From Phycisphaerales bacterium (lineage in GTDB: Bacteria; Planctomycetota; Phycisphaerae; Phycisphaerales; SM1A02): a stretch of 64,000 nucleotides of DNA. The translations under genes and the position numbers were made by a program. Below the pieces are notes generated by a model. The model searched no databases, had not been told where the DNA came from, and saw only the letters and a list, made by a program, of their open reading frames with translations. How positions within the stretch are numbered: position 1 is the first letter of the stretch; each line of letters starts with the position of its first letter. Shown here in pieces: positions 22,897-32,180 of this stretch. The stretch spans positions 1 through 64,000 of the forward strand of contig JASMLR010000011.1 in NCBI GenBank assembly GCA_030748575.1. The letters run 5' to 3'.

Positions 22897-25782
22897 ATGG
22901 AGCAGTGCATGGTCGATCAGTCCAACCCCGCAGGGACGGATACGCCGAATGGTGGGGGCTTTGAGTGTCGCCACATCGGGCCGGATGCGCGCGAGATCAA
23001 GACGATGCTCGACCAGGTCGGGTGCGCATCACTCGCCGAAGTCATGGAGCGGGCCATGCCCGACGAGATTCGGCAGCCGCAGAAGCACGGCGCTCCAGCG
23101 CTCTCGGAATCCGATGCGCTTGCAGCCCTTTGGACCATCGCTGAACGCAATGTCGTGGTTCGCTCATGCATTGGCATGGGGTACCACGATGTCATACTTC
23201 CTCCCGTGATTCTTCGGTCCATCCTCGAGAATCCGTGCTGGTACACCCAGTACACGCCCTATCAGTCCGAGATTTCACAGGGGCGTCTGGAAGCGCTGCT
23301 CAACTTCCAAACGATGGTCACCGACCTGACGGGCCTGCCCGTCGCCAACGCTTCCTTGCTCGACGAGGGAACCGCCGCCGCCGAGGCCATGCTGATGTGC
23401 CGGCAGATTGCCAGAGGCGACCGGTCCCGGTTCATTGTTTCGGACCAGTGCCATCCACAGACGATCGCTGTCCTTGCGGGGCGAGCCGAGCCGTTGGGGA
23501 TCGTTCTGGACGTATGCGATGAGACTGAACTTGAGAACTTCGATGGCGCCTTCGGCCTGCTTGTGCAGCAGCCGGACACTCGGGGCCGCTTGCAGGATTG
23601 GTCCAGGCTGACCGCCGCGGCCGCCGACGCAGGGCTCGTGTGCGTGGCTGCTGCGGACCCGCTCTCGCTGGCCGTGTCCACGCCGCCGGGCGAGATGGGC
23701 TTTGACATCGCCGTGGGGTCCACACAGCGATTCGGTGTGCCGATGGGATTCGGTGGCCCGCACGCGGCCTACATGGCGACCCGCGCCGAACACGTCAGGA
23801 AGATGCCTGGCCGCATCATCGGTGTCTCCCGTGACGCGACGGGGGCGCCGGCCCTGCGAATGGCGATCCAGACCCGCGAGCAGCACATCAAGCGGGATCG
23901 TGCCACGAGCAACATCTGCACGGCTCAGGTGCTGCTTGCCATCATGGCGTCCATGTACGCCGTGTGGCACGGGCCCTCGGGCCTCCGCCGCATTGCCGAG
24001 CGCGTCCGCCGGCATGCGGAGCGGTTAGCGGCGGCGATCGAAGCGGCGGGGGGTGACGTTCTCGATTGCGCGCGGTTTGACTCGGTCACCATCTCGGCGG
24101 CGACGCCGGAGGATGCAGACGCGATGGTCAGTCGGGCGCTCGAGTCGGGCTACAACCTGCGCCGCTTTCCGAACACATGCGAGGTCGGCGTGTCGCTGGA
24201 CGAAACGACGACGGACGCTGATGTCGAAGCCCTTGCCAGAGCCGTGGCCGGGACTGGTGCAGCCACGGACACCGATACCCCTGCACTGCCGCAGGCACTG
24301 GAGCGGCAAAGCGGATACCTGCTGGATGACGTCTTCAACTCGCATCAGAGCGAGACGAAGATGCTCCGCTACATCACGCAGTTGCAGTCGCGGGACCTGT
24401 CGCTTGCGCACTCGATGATTCCCCTCGGATCCTGCACGATGAAGCTCAACGCGACTTCAGAGATGCTGCCGGTCAGTTGGCGCACCTTTGGCGGCTTGCA
24501 CCCGTTCGCGCCACGATCGCAGTGGGCTGGGTATGCGGAACTCTTCGAGCAACTTCAGGGTCGTCTTGCCGAACTGACCGGCTTTGATGCAGTTTCCCTG
24601 CAACCGAACGCCGGCTCGCAGGGCGAGTACGCCGGCCTGCTGACGATTCGCGCCTGGCATCGATCCCGCGGGGACCTGGACCGCGACATCTGCCTCATTC
24701 CAATGTCCGCACATGGGACGAACCCCGCCAGCGCCGTTGTTGCCGGTTTCAAGGTGGTCCCGGTTGCGTGTGACTCCGGTGACATTTCGCTGGAGGATCT
24801 TGAGGCGAAGATCGAAGCGCATCAGGGCCGAATCGGCGCCATCATGATCACCTATCCATCCACGCACGGGGTGTTCGAGAAGACCATCGGTCGCATCTGC
24901 GAGTTGGTGCACGATGCCGGTGGGCAGGTCTATCTCGATGGTGCCAACCTCAATGCCATGCTCGGCTACGCCAGACCCGGAGACATCGGCGCCGATGTGT
25001 GCCACCTCAATCTTCATAAGACGTTCTGCATTCCCCATGGCGGCGGGGGGCCCGGTATGGGACCCATCGCGACGGCCAGTCACCTGACGCCGTTCCTTCC
25101 GGGGCACCCGGTGTCGGACGGGGACCGCGAGCAAGCCATTGCGCCAGTGTCGGCGGCCGCGTGGGGAAGTGCCAGCATCCTGCCGATCTCGTGGATGTAC
25201 ATCATGATGATGGGCGATGCCGGATTGGCGCGTGCTTCCGCCGTTTCGGTGCTGTCGGCGAACTACATGGCGTCAAGATTGTCTGAACACTATCCCGTGC
25301 TGTTTCTGAATCCGGTCGGCTTCTGCGCTCATGAGTTCATCATCGACCTTCGGTCCTTCGACAAGTCGGCGGGGATCAAGCCGGACGATGTCGCTAAGCG
25401 ACTCATGGACTACGGGTTCCACGCGCCGACCATGTCCTGGCCGGTTCCGGGGACCCTCATGATCGAGCCGACCGAGAGCGAGTCTCTCGCTGAGCTGGAC
25501 CGCTACTGCGAAGCGCTCATCTCCATTCGAGCCGAGATCGCTGCCATCGAGTGCGGCCAGGCCGATCGGGAGGACAACGTGCTCCGAAACGCGCCGCACC
25601 CGCTTGCAGTCATGACCTCGGATACCTGGCCCCATTCCTACGCTCGAAGCGAGGCGGCGTGGCCGCTGCCGTGGCTGCGGACCCGCAAGTTCTGGCCGCC
25701 GGTCGCTCGTGTTGACAACCCTTGGGGCGATCGCAACCTCGCGTGCACGTGTGACGGGATGGGCGCATTCAGCGACGGCTGA
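22897..25782 (+). CDS. gcvP: Glycine dehydrogenase (decarboxylating), P protein
   Basis: 961 residues, full length for a single-chain P protein. It decarboxylates glycine and passes the aminomethyl group to lipoyl-GcvH in the glycine cleavage system. The N-terminal half contains IGMGYHDVILPPVI and DEGTAAAEAM; the C-terminal half carries the PLP lysine Lys708 in LNLHKTFCIPHGGGGPG. The start at 22897 has a GAAGGA site 11 bases upstream; another ATG four codons later is possible. Other cleavage-system genes (gcvT, gcvH) are not in the window. It is convergent with serA, placing two serine/glycine enzymes tail to tail. Confidence 0.97.
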   Translation: MEQCMVDQSNPAGTDTPNGGGFECRHIGPDAREIKTMLDQVGCASLAEVMERAMPDEIRQPQKHGAPALSESDALAALWTIAERNVVVRSCIGMGYHDVILPPVILRSILENPCWYTQYTPYQSEISQGRLEALLNFQTMVTDLTGLPVANASLLDEGTAAAEAMLMCRQIARGDRSRFIVSDQCHPQTIAVLAGRAEPLGIVLDVCDETELENFDGAFGLLVQQPDTRGRLQDWSRLTAAAADAGLVCVAAADPLSLAVSTPPGEMGFDIAVGSTQRFGVPMGFGGPHAAYMATRAEHVRKMPGRIIGVSRDATGAPALRMAIQTREQHIKRDRATSNICTAQVLLAIMASMYAVWHGPSGLRRIAERVRRHAERLAAAIEAAGGDVLDCARFDSVTISAATPEDADAMVSRALESGYNLRRFPNTCEVGVSLDETTTDADVEALARAVAGTGAATDTDTPALPQALERQSGYLLDDVFNSHQSETKMLRYITQLQSRDLSLAHSMIPLGSCTMKLNATSEMLPVSWRTFGGLHPFAPRSQWAGYAELFEQLQGRLAELTGFDAVSLQPNAGSQGEYAGLLTIRAWHRSRGDLDRDICLIPMSAHGTNPASAVVAGFKVVPVACDSGDISLEDLEAKIEAHQGRIGAIMITYPSTHGVFEKTIGRICELVHDAGGQVYLDGANLNAMLGYARPGDIGADVCHLNLHKTFCIPHGGGGPGMGPIATASHLTPFLPGHPVSDGDREQAIAPVSAAAWGSASILPISWMYIMMMGDAGLARASAVSVLSANYMASRLSEHYPVLFLNPVGFCAHEFIIDLRSFDKSAGIKPDDVAKRLMDYGFHAPTMSWPVPGTLMIEPTESESLAELDRYCEALISIRAEIAAIECGQADREDNVLRNAPHPLAVMTSDTWPHSYARSEAAWPLPWLRTRKFWPPVARVDNPWGDRNLACTCDGMGAFSDG

Positions 25783-25798
25783 CACGCCGGTACCGGCG

Positions 25799-27001
25799 TC
25801 ACCCAAGCAGACGGAAGCGAATGGTCTCGTCCATGCCGGCGATGCGATCGCTGAGCGATGCGACATCGACCCGGTCAATGTCGAGTATGACGTAGGACAC
25901 ATCGCCTGCACTCTGAAGGTATTCGGCGTGAATGTTGGCGCCTGCATCGGCAATGATGGCGTGCAGCGCACTGAGGACGCCCGGGACATTGTGGTGAAAG
26001 TGCAGGATGCGAACGTGTTCGGGCCTGTGGCCGGGCAGGTCGACCTCCGGGACGTTGACCGCGGCCGATGTCGTTCCGGTACCGAGGTATCGGATCAACT
26101 TGGTTGCAACATCCGCAGCGATCTGCGCCTGCGCCTCCTCCGTGCTGCCGCCCACATGCGGTGTGAGAATGACGTTGCGGCAACCGGCGAGCGGGCAATC
26201 GAAGGCTTCGTCGTTGGTGCCGGGCTCCTCAGGAAACACGTCAAGCGCGGCGCCCCCGATGTGCCCGGACTCAATCGCAGGGCGTAGAGCGGCCAGATCG
26301 ACCACCGTTCCGCGGGCGTTGTTGATCAGCACGGCGCCCGCCTTCATGGAAGCGATGGCGGCCGCGTCAATCATGTGATGTGTGGCCGGCGTGGCAGGAA
26401 CGTGCAGCGATACGACATCGGCGGATGCAAGGAGGGACTGGAGCGAGTCGCAAGGATGGGCGTTGCCAAGTGCCATTCTGGGAAGAATGTCGTAGTACCG
26501 AACACGCATGCCCAGTGCCTCGGCGAGTACGGAGACCTGCGATCCGATGTGGCCGTAGCCGACGATGCCCAGCACCCTTCCCCGAACCTCATGGGCGCCG
26601 GTGGCGGACTTGCTCCAGTGGCCGGCATGCAGGCCCATCGACCGATCCAGAAGCCTGCGTTGCAGCGCGATGATCTCGGCGATCGTCAACTCGGCAACAC
26701 TTCGCGTGTTTGAGAAAGGCGAGTTGAAGACCACGGTTCCTGCGGCAGCTGCCGCATTGAGATCAACCTGGTTGGTTCCGATGCAAAAACATCCGACAGC
26801 CTCCAGACTCGACGCTGCCTTCAACACGTCCGGGGTCACGGCACTCTTGGATCGGATGCCCAGCACACGCACGCCCGCCAGCGCGTCGGTGAGGTCGGGG
26901 CCGCTCAGGCCGCCGTCGATTCGTCCAACGGTGAGGCCCGCCTCGACGAGTGCGGTTTCAGCATCCTGATGAATCTTCTCAAGCAGCAGTACGTCCGGCA
27001 T
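25799..27001 (-). CDS. serA: D-3-phosphoglycerate dehydrogenase with ACT domain
   Basis: 400 residues, near the length of E. coli SerA. It catalyses the first step of serine synthesis: NAD-dependent oxidation of 3-phosphoglycerate. The NAD-binding GYGHIGSQV is at about 148-156. Catalytic-site segments INNARGTVVD (Arg), FPEEPGTND (Glu) and LTPHVGGSTEEAQ (His) are present. The C-terminal about 75 residues form an ACT domain, the usual site of serine feedback. The ATG at 27001 follows the stop of the upstream peptidase gene after one base, implying coupled translation. Convergent with gcvP 16 bases away. Confidence 0.94.
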   Translation of the reverse strand: MPDVLLLEKIHQDAETALVEAGLTVGRIDGGLSGPDLTDALAGVRVLGIRSKSAVTPDVLKAASSLEAVGCFCIGTNQVDLNAAAAAGTVVFNSPFSNTRSVAELTIAEIIALQRRLLDRSMGLHAGHWSKSATGAHEVRGRVLGIVGYGHIGSQVSVLAEALGMRVRYYDILPRMALGNAHPCDSLQSLLASADVVSLHVPATPATHHMIDAAAIASMKAGAVLINNARGTVVDLAALRPAIESGHIGGAALDVFPEEPGTNDEAFDCPLAGCRNVILTPHVGGSTEEAQAQIAADVATKLIRYLGTGTTSAAVNVPEVDLPGHRPEHVRILHFHHNVPGVLSALHAIIADAGANIHAEYLQSAGDVSYVILDIDRVDVASLSDRIAGMDETIRFRLLG

Positions 27002-27002
27002 A

Positions 27003-28952
27003 TCAGCGACTCTCTCTGAGGCGGGCGCACGCCGCTTCGGCGTCGCGTCCAAGCATGGTGGCGTCAATGCCGCTGCCCACGGCCTGCCGCATCCAGGCGT
27101 CGGGTGTCAAGCGGCCGATCGAGCAGATGCGGTGCGTCTCGGCCGCAAGGTCTCGGGTTCGCACGTGCCGGCGTACCTGATGGCTGATGATGTGTCCCAG
27201 TGCATAGTCGGCCAGATACAGGGGGTAGGCGATCATGTGCTGGTACGCGGCCAGCGTGGCGTACGGGTCCGGGCCGAAGTGTTCTTGGAAGTGAGCGGTC
27301 CACAATTCGTCCGCGATCCGGAGCACACACGCGCGAAGCGACTCGGCGTCCGCGTCCGGGTTGGCGTACAGCCATCGCCAGACTTTGATCTCCAGCAGGG
27401 CCGGTCCTGCAATCTGGCAGGCCGCGAGCATCGTCTCGACGGCGGTGGTGTCTTCCTTCAGAGCCGCGTCCTCATTGATGCCAAGCACGCGGGGGGCGAG
27501 GTCCTGGTAGAGGAAGGCGAACGCTTCGGTACATGCGGTGTTCGGAACACCTCGAAGCGCCGGTCGCGGCACGAAGTGCGTCGAACAGAGCTGCTCAAGG
27601 TTGTGCCCGAGTTCGTGCATGGCCGTATCGAACCCATCCCAACCAAGTTCAAGATCGAGGCTGTTGGTTCGCAGCCACGCGTCGTACTCGGGAAGCAGTG
27701 GTCGCATCGCGTGGCCTGCGCCGCGAGCAATCTCGACCCGGACACGGCTTCCGAGGAAGTCCGCCGCGCCGCCCGGGTAGCCGAGGCTTCGGAGGACGTC
27801 GGGCAGCGCCAGTTGAAGCCCGCGGTGATCTCCGAACCGCTCGCGGACCTTCGCGTCGAGTTCAGCGACCGACTCCTGCTCAGAGATCTGGTCGAAGTAG
27901 ATGTCGTGCGCTTCGAGGGGGCGTTGCAGCCGTTCTTCGATCAGCGTGGACAGTTTGTGTCTTGCGGGCGAGGCGAGAAGATCCACGAGCAGTGACTCGA
28001 CCACATCCTCGGGAATCTCCCGCTGCAGGTCGAACTTCCGCGCGATCGCCGTGGGGTGATCCGGGTAGTGCTCGTCATAGGCCTTCGCCACGGTGAACAT
28101 GTCGAGCCACCGGTCATAGCGGTCGAGGCCGAACACATCGGTGGCGGGCGACCCGCCAATGGTGTTGGCCTGGGGGTCCCAGTCTCCGAGGTCTTCGCCT
28201 GCCATGATCGACGCGGGAATAGTGCCGTCGATGTGTCGCCGCATGACCCACATGACGGCTCGCTGCCGCTCCAGACCGTTCGGGTCCGCGTAGCCACCCC
28301 GGACCTCCTCGCGAATGATCCAGTGCGCGAGGAGTTTGCGGTCGGCGTCGAAGGGACGACTTCCGTCCGGTGTCACCAACGTGCCGACCGGGACATGAAA
28401 GTCGGCCACGAACGTGTCGGCGCGATGGCCGAGTTCACGCGCGAGTTCGGAGACTTCAGTCGGGATCCTCGGGCCAAAGATGCGGCAGATTCGCACCGCT
28501 GCCCAGGTCTCGGCGTCCCAGTCGCCACCGTTTCGAAGCATGTCGTCCAGGTCGGGCCGGTCGAAGTTCAGGAGCGCGACGAATGCCAGTTTCTGTTTGT
28601 AGAACTGATCGCTCAGGTCAGGTGAGGGATCGAACATGGCCAGGATGTCGTCGATTTCCTCCATGCGGTCCCCTCGAAGGTCGGACCAGCGTCTGAGGGT
28701 GCGGCCCATTTCATAGAGGTGTCCATTGATCTGCTCCATGGCGACCTCCAGCCGATCGAGCAGCGCGGGCAGCGCGTCGGCGGGCACAAACCGCTTGAGG
28801 CAGAAGGCGTGGAAGGCGTCGGCGTCACCGTCCTCTTCCGTCCACCGTGCCCGGACCCGGGCGATGCCCGCCTCGGCCCGATCTCGGCACGCGGGGCCGT
28901 GACGGCTGATGAGGGCTTCCAGTGTCTCGGGTCGGGTGGACGTTACGCTCAT
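27003..28952 (-). CDS. M3-like zinc metallopeptidase
   Basis: 649 residues, mostly helical, cytoplasmic (no signal peptide from the chosen start). The zinc site is TAMHELGHNLE with His446, Glu447 and His450; the third ligand is probably Glu476 in ACTEAFAF, 26 residues after the second His. H-E-x-G-H plus this spacing fits M3 (thimet oligopeptidase/PepF)-type enzymes, though the rest is divergent. It probably trims oligopeptides. The ATG at 28952 has a GAGGAGG site nine bases upstream; a longer frame reading through the divergent chagasin gene is not coding. It is coupled to serA downstream. The pairing of a peptidase with serine synthesis has no obvious reason. Confidence 0.75.
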   Translation of the reverse strand: MSVTSTRPETLEALISRHGPACRDRAEAGIARVRARWTEEDGDADAFHAFCLKRFVPADALPALLDRLEVAMEQINGHLYEMGRTLRRWSDLRGDRMEEIDDILAMFDPSPDLSDQFYKQKLAFVALLNFDRPDLDDMLRNGGDWDAETWAAVRICRIFGPRIPTEVSELARELGHRADTFVADFHVPVGTLVTPDGSRPFDADRKLLAHWIIREEVRGGYADPNGLERQRAVMWVMRRHIDGTIPASIMAGEDLGDWDPQANTIGGSPATDVFGLDRYDRWLDMFTVAKAYDEHYPDHPTAIARKFDLQREIPEDVVESLLVDLLASPARHKLSTLIEERLQRPLEAHDIYFDQISEQESVAELDAKVRERFGDHRGLQLALPDVLRSLGYPGGAADFLGSRVRVEIARGAGHAMRPLLPEYDAWLRTNSLDLELGWDGFDTAMHELGHNLEQLCSTHFVPRPALRGVPNTACTEAFAFLYQDLAPRVLGINEDAALKEDTTAVETMLAACQIAGPALLEIKVWRWLYANPDADAESLRACVLRIADELWTAHFQEHFGPDPYATLAAYQHMIAYPLYLADYALGHIISHQVRRHVRTRDLAAETHRICSIGRLTPDAWMRQAVGSGIDATMLGRDAEAACARLRESR

Positions 28953-29019
28953 GAATTCGGGCCTCCTCGTAGTCCGTGGCGGGGATTCTACGCCGGAGGA
29001 GGCTCGGTACACTTGGGCC

Positions 29020-29469
29020 ATGTTGAGACGACGAATCGGGCGGGTCGCCCTGGCGTTGATCGCCGGGTTGGCCGCAGGGTGGACGCTTCCGGGGTGCAGT
29101 GCTGCGCCGTCGAGCGGGCGGGCGAACGCTGGAGCGTCCAACGAGGTGCTGGTGACTGCAGTGGATGCAGGATCGGTCATTGAACTGAAGGTCGGGCAGC
29201 TTCTGCTCGTGGAACTGCCTGAGAGCCCGTCAAGCGGGCGTGTCTGGCAACTCGTTCGAAGGCCCGATCAACTGGTCCTGATGCCAGACGGCAACAAGTT
29301 TGACCAGACGGAAGCTCAGAAGGCCCGCGAGGATCTGGTCGGCACACAGGTGCTCAGGTTCGAGGCCGTCGGTGAGGGTGAGACCATTCTGAGTCTCGCG
29401 CTCGTACGGCCAGGAACCGGACTCTCGACAGCCGACGAGCGATGGATGGGGCAGATTCGCGTGCGCTGA
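29020..29469 (+). CDS. Chagasin-like (I42) protease-inhibitor lipoprotein
   Basis: 149 residues. A signal ends in the lipobox LPGC (about 22-25), so it should be membrane-anchored outside the cytoplasm. The mature part is beta-rich and has the inhibitor-family layout: VELPESPSSGRVWQL matches the N-P-T-T-G-Y-x-W loop in position, and LVRPGTGLS the late R-P-loop. The middle loop is not clear. Chagasins inhibit papain-type cysteine peptidases. Here the first loop reads S-P-S-S-G-R in place of the canonical N-P-T-T-G-Y, so activity is uncertain. It is divergent from the M3-like peptidase. A GGAGGAGG lies 16 bases before the ATG, farther than usual. Confidence 0.68.
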   Translation: MLRRRIGRVALALIAGLAAGWTLPGCSAAPSSGRANAGASNEVLVTAVDAGSVIELKVGQLLLVELPESPSSGRVWQLVRRPDQLVLMPDGNKFDQTEAQKAREDLVGTQVLRFEAVGEGETILSLALVRPGTGLSTADERWMGQIRVR

Positions 29470-29482
29470 GTTCCGCAGGCGA

Positions 29483-31030
29483 TTACGGCGCCGACTCGCG
29501 GTGCACCATTGAGTCGAGCATGGTGCCAATGAGGGCCGTGCTTTCAGCGTCCGATCCGCTGCCGTCGCCTACGACCATCACGCGTGGTGTGATTTCAATC
29601 TCCCTCATCCCGATGATCTCAAGCAGTTCGAGGAGGGCCGCATTCTGCGCGCCGATCTCGGCTGCGAGCTTTCGGAACTGCTCGGCCTGCGCCTCAGCCT
29701 TGATGCGGATGGCTTCCGCTTCCGCTGCGGCCTCGATGAGCCGCTGCGCCTTGGCCTGCTCGGCAATCTTGACGCCGTAGGTTGCCGTCGCGAGGTTGGC
29801 TTCTTCGGAGGCCTCCTGCTGGGTGCGGCTCAGTGCCTTCTGCTCCTGCGCGGCCCGTTCCTGCTCCTGAAAGGTGAGCTGCTCCTGAAGGGCGATCTCG
29901 CGGTCGGTCTGCGTCTTGAGCAGGTTGCCCAGCGAGGCTTCGTCGCCAATCTGGCCGATTCGCACCGCGTTGACGGTGACGCCCACCTCGCCCATTTCCG
30001 ACCGAATCGTCTCGGTGCTGGACGACTCCTGCATCGATCGCTGCTGGACATAGTCCAGAGCCTTCATGTTCTCAGCGTTGTTGCGGAAGATGGCTCGCAC
30101 CACCGATGCCAGGTATCGCTGCAACTTGGCTTCGTCGCCCCCGAACTCGGCCACCACCTGGGGGGCGTCGGTCGCCCGGATCTGATACTCGACCCGGACA
30201 TCCACGGGAAACGTAAAGCCGTCAGAGGTACGAACCTCAATCTCGCGGTCGTCGGCGCCTGGTTGCGGGCTTGAGCTGATGCCGTATCGAATGATCTGCT
30301 GTTCGGTCGAGAGCAAGGTGACTTCGTAGGCCTTGGTGTTGAGGTAAAGCTTGTTCGGGTACAGGGGATCACGCCAGATACCTCGCTCGCCTCGCTCCAC
30401 AATGGTCGCCACGCTTCCGTCGGCAGTGGAGGGCGAATCACCGACGTTGGACTTGATGACACCGACCATGGCCTTGGGAACATTGGTGGCCGAGACAAGT
30501 TCAATGTCGTACAGCCGCGTATTGAGCCGGTAGCTGCCGGGGCTCAGGACCGACGCCTGTGGCCCGCGGTGTCCATGGCCGTCTGTGAGAAAGTGCTCCG
30601 CCCGCAGCATGTCCGCGGGTGCAGTCCATTCAGCGGCGAACGCCTGGCCCGATGGGAGTGGGACGCCGTCAAGTGCGGTGATGAGACCAACCTGGTCGCT
30701 GCCGACGCGGACAACCGGTTCGACTTCCACGTCGTACAGTCCCGGCCACAGCCAGAAGTGCCAGCCTGGGCCCAGAATCCTCGCTTGCGGTCCCTTTTCG
30801 CCGCCTGTTGCAATGATCTGCCCAGATGGCAACTCGGTCCCGAAGTGCTTGACCACGATGCCGACCTCGTCCTCGGCGACGTGTCGAATGGAACTGATGA
30901 GGGCGAAGGCGAAGAGAATCAGCAGGGCGCCAACGGCACCGGCAACCTTGAGGCTCGTGCGTTCGGATGAGAGCGTCCAGGCAAAGAGCGTTATGGCCGC
31001 AACGGCGCCAACGAGAAGCAGCATGGTCAT
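29483..31030 (-). CDS. Band 7/SPFH (flotillin-like) membrane protein
   Basis: 515 residues. Two N-terminal transmembrane segments (about 2-18 and 27-47) are followed by a long SPFH/band 7 region (about 55-370) and a coiled coil rich in Ala, Glu and Gln (about 370-470). SPFH proteins form large rings or cages on the membrane that organise lipids and proteases. The SPFH part contains three related segments: WPGLYDVEVEPV, SPGSYRLNTRLYDIEL and YPNKLYLNTKAYEVTLL. These suggest internal duplication. The ATG at 31030 has GGAGGAG six bases upstream. It appears to be a single-gene unit, convergent with the chagasin gene 13 bases away. Confidence 0.85.
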   Translation of the reverse strand: MTMLLLVGAVAAITLFAWTLSSERTSLKVAGAVGALLILFAFALISSIRHVAEDEVGIVVKHFGTELPSGQIIATGGEKGPQARILGPGWHFWLWPGLYDVEVEPVVRVGSDQVGLITALDGVPLPSGQAFAAEWTAPADMLRAEHFLTDGHGHRGPQASVLSPGSYRLNTRLYDIELVSATNVPKAMVGVIKSNVGDSPSTADGSVATIVERGERGIWRDPLYPNKLYLNTKAYEVTLLSTEQQIIRYGISSSPQPGADDREIEVRTSDGFTFPVDVRVEYQIRATDAPQVVAEFGGDEAKLQRYLASVVRAIFRNNAENMKALDYVQQRSMQESSSTETIRSEMGEVGVTVNAVRIGQIGDEASLGNLLKTQTDREIALQEQLTFQEQERAAQEQKALSRTQQEASEEANLATATYGVKIAEQAKAQRLIEAAAEAEAIRIKAEAQAEQFRKLAAEIGAQNAALLELLEIIGMREIEITPRVMVVGDGSGSDAESTALIGTMLDSMVHRESAP

Positions 31031-31125
31031 GGTGGTCTCCTCCAAAGGTCACGTCGGACCGCCAGCGTGAGGGCGGCGCAGCGGCACAGGGTACTTGGGA
31101 TTCGGGCCGGCCGGCTTTCAGGGGC

Positions 31126-32061
31126 TCAGGGCAGTGAGGGGGCCCACTGTGGCCCGGTTGCGTCGTCCGACCACCGCCGCATCGACCCGAGGGCTTCAAA
31201 GGACTCGACGGCCACATGTCCGTCGGGTGCGGCGACGACCACTTTGCCGTCGGCATGCCGAGGGGAGAGAAAGCCGCCGACGGACTCGGGATCCGCCTGC
31301 TCGTCGGGCATCTGGAATGTGCCGTCGGCCGTCTGCGTCCAACGGGGGGCGGCGCCGTTGGCCGCCGGCTTCCAGGGCGGCGAGAGCCTCCAGAACCCTT
31401 CGATGATGCGATCGGCGCCGGAGTCGTTGTACGGGCCTCGGCTTGAGGCGAACGCGATCAACTCGGCCGGGCGGCGAAGGCGGGCGAGCGAGTCCGAGTA
31501 GAGCGGTTGCGCGCCTTCGTCCTGAGCGCGAATGAACTCACTCAACGCCCATGTATCGCAGGCACTCGACTGGCGTCCGCCGAGAAAGTCCGTGTTGAGA
31601 CCGAGTGATGGGTGCAGCGTTGCGAGATACACGCCGTCGGCGGGGTTGGCCGCGTGGGCGATCGCGTTGTTGTGAAACGCCTCCTGGTCATTGACCCACA
31701 ACATCGACGATGCGTCGTCGAGATAGTCCACCAGTCGCCAGATCCAGCGCCGCCTAGCAATCTCCGGAATCTCGGTTCCGTTCCACACCTGCGGCGCTTC
31801 GTGCGATGGAAGTGGGGTGGCCATGTCGGTCTGGCCGGGCATCAACTGTCCGTTGTGCGCGAGGCTCCACTGCCGCCAGCCAGCCACCACGCCTCGGGCG
31901 GCGGACCGCTCCAGCGTCGTGCGGGCTGCTGCGGAGACGGAAGACGCGGCCGGAATCAGAATGGCAGCGAGCACGCCCACAATCAACACAACGGCCATCA
32001 ACTCGACCAGCGTGAAGCCGGGCCGGCTGCCGGCAGGAGTGGTGGTTTGGGGAATCCGCAT
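31126..32061 (-). CDS. Type II-like prepilin (pseudopilin) with H-X9-DG-like tail
   Basis: 311 residues. The prepilin peptidase site is PGFTLVELMAVVLIVGVLAAILIPAA (about 15-40): a short basic leader, Gly-Phe junction, Glu at +5 and a hydrophobic helix. The C-terminal part ends with RHADGKVVVAAPDGHVAVESF, resembling the H-X9-DG tail of planctomycete prepilin-like proteins (here ten residues between His and Asp-Gly). Large numbers of such proteins in this phylum are surface or secretion pseudopilins of unknown cargo. The ATG at 32061 lies just before the leader; the ribosome site is weak. It is divergent from a secreted dockerin protein with 119 bases between the starts. Confidence 0.85.
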   Translation of the reverse strand: MRIPQTTTPAGSRPGFTLVELMAVVLIVGVLAAILIPAASSVSAAARTTLERSAARGVVAGWRQWSLAHNGQLMPGQTDMATPLPSHEAPQVWNGTEIPEIARRRWIWRLVDYLDDASSMLWVNDQEAFHNNAIAHAANPADGVYLATLHPSLGLNTDFLGGRQSSACDTWALSEFIRAQDEGAQPLYSDSLARLRRPAELIAFASSRGPYNDSGADRIIEGFWRLSPPWKPAANGAAPRWTQTADGTFQMPDEQADPESVGGFLSPRHADGKVVVAAPDGHVAVESFEALGSMRRWSDDATGPQWAPSLP

Positions 32062-32180
32062 GGGGGGCTCCGGCAGGCCTGACTGAGATAAAGCAGGATA
32101 ACAGGATCTTATTTGGTGCCGCTCTTGCGAGGCAATCGCAATTGAGGATATCATCCCACTTTCATCAGGAGGCGCTGCCG

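Noticed and set aside
28961-29003. Inverted repeat GCCTCCTC...GAGGAGGC between the peptidase and chagasin genes
   Set aside because: The arms are largely the two opposing ribosome-binding sites of divergent genes, so the symmetry is expected.
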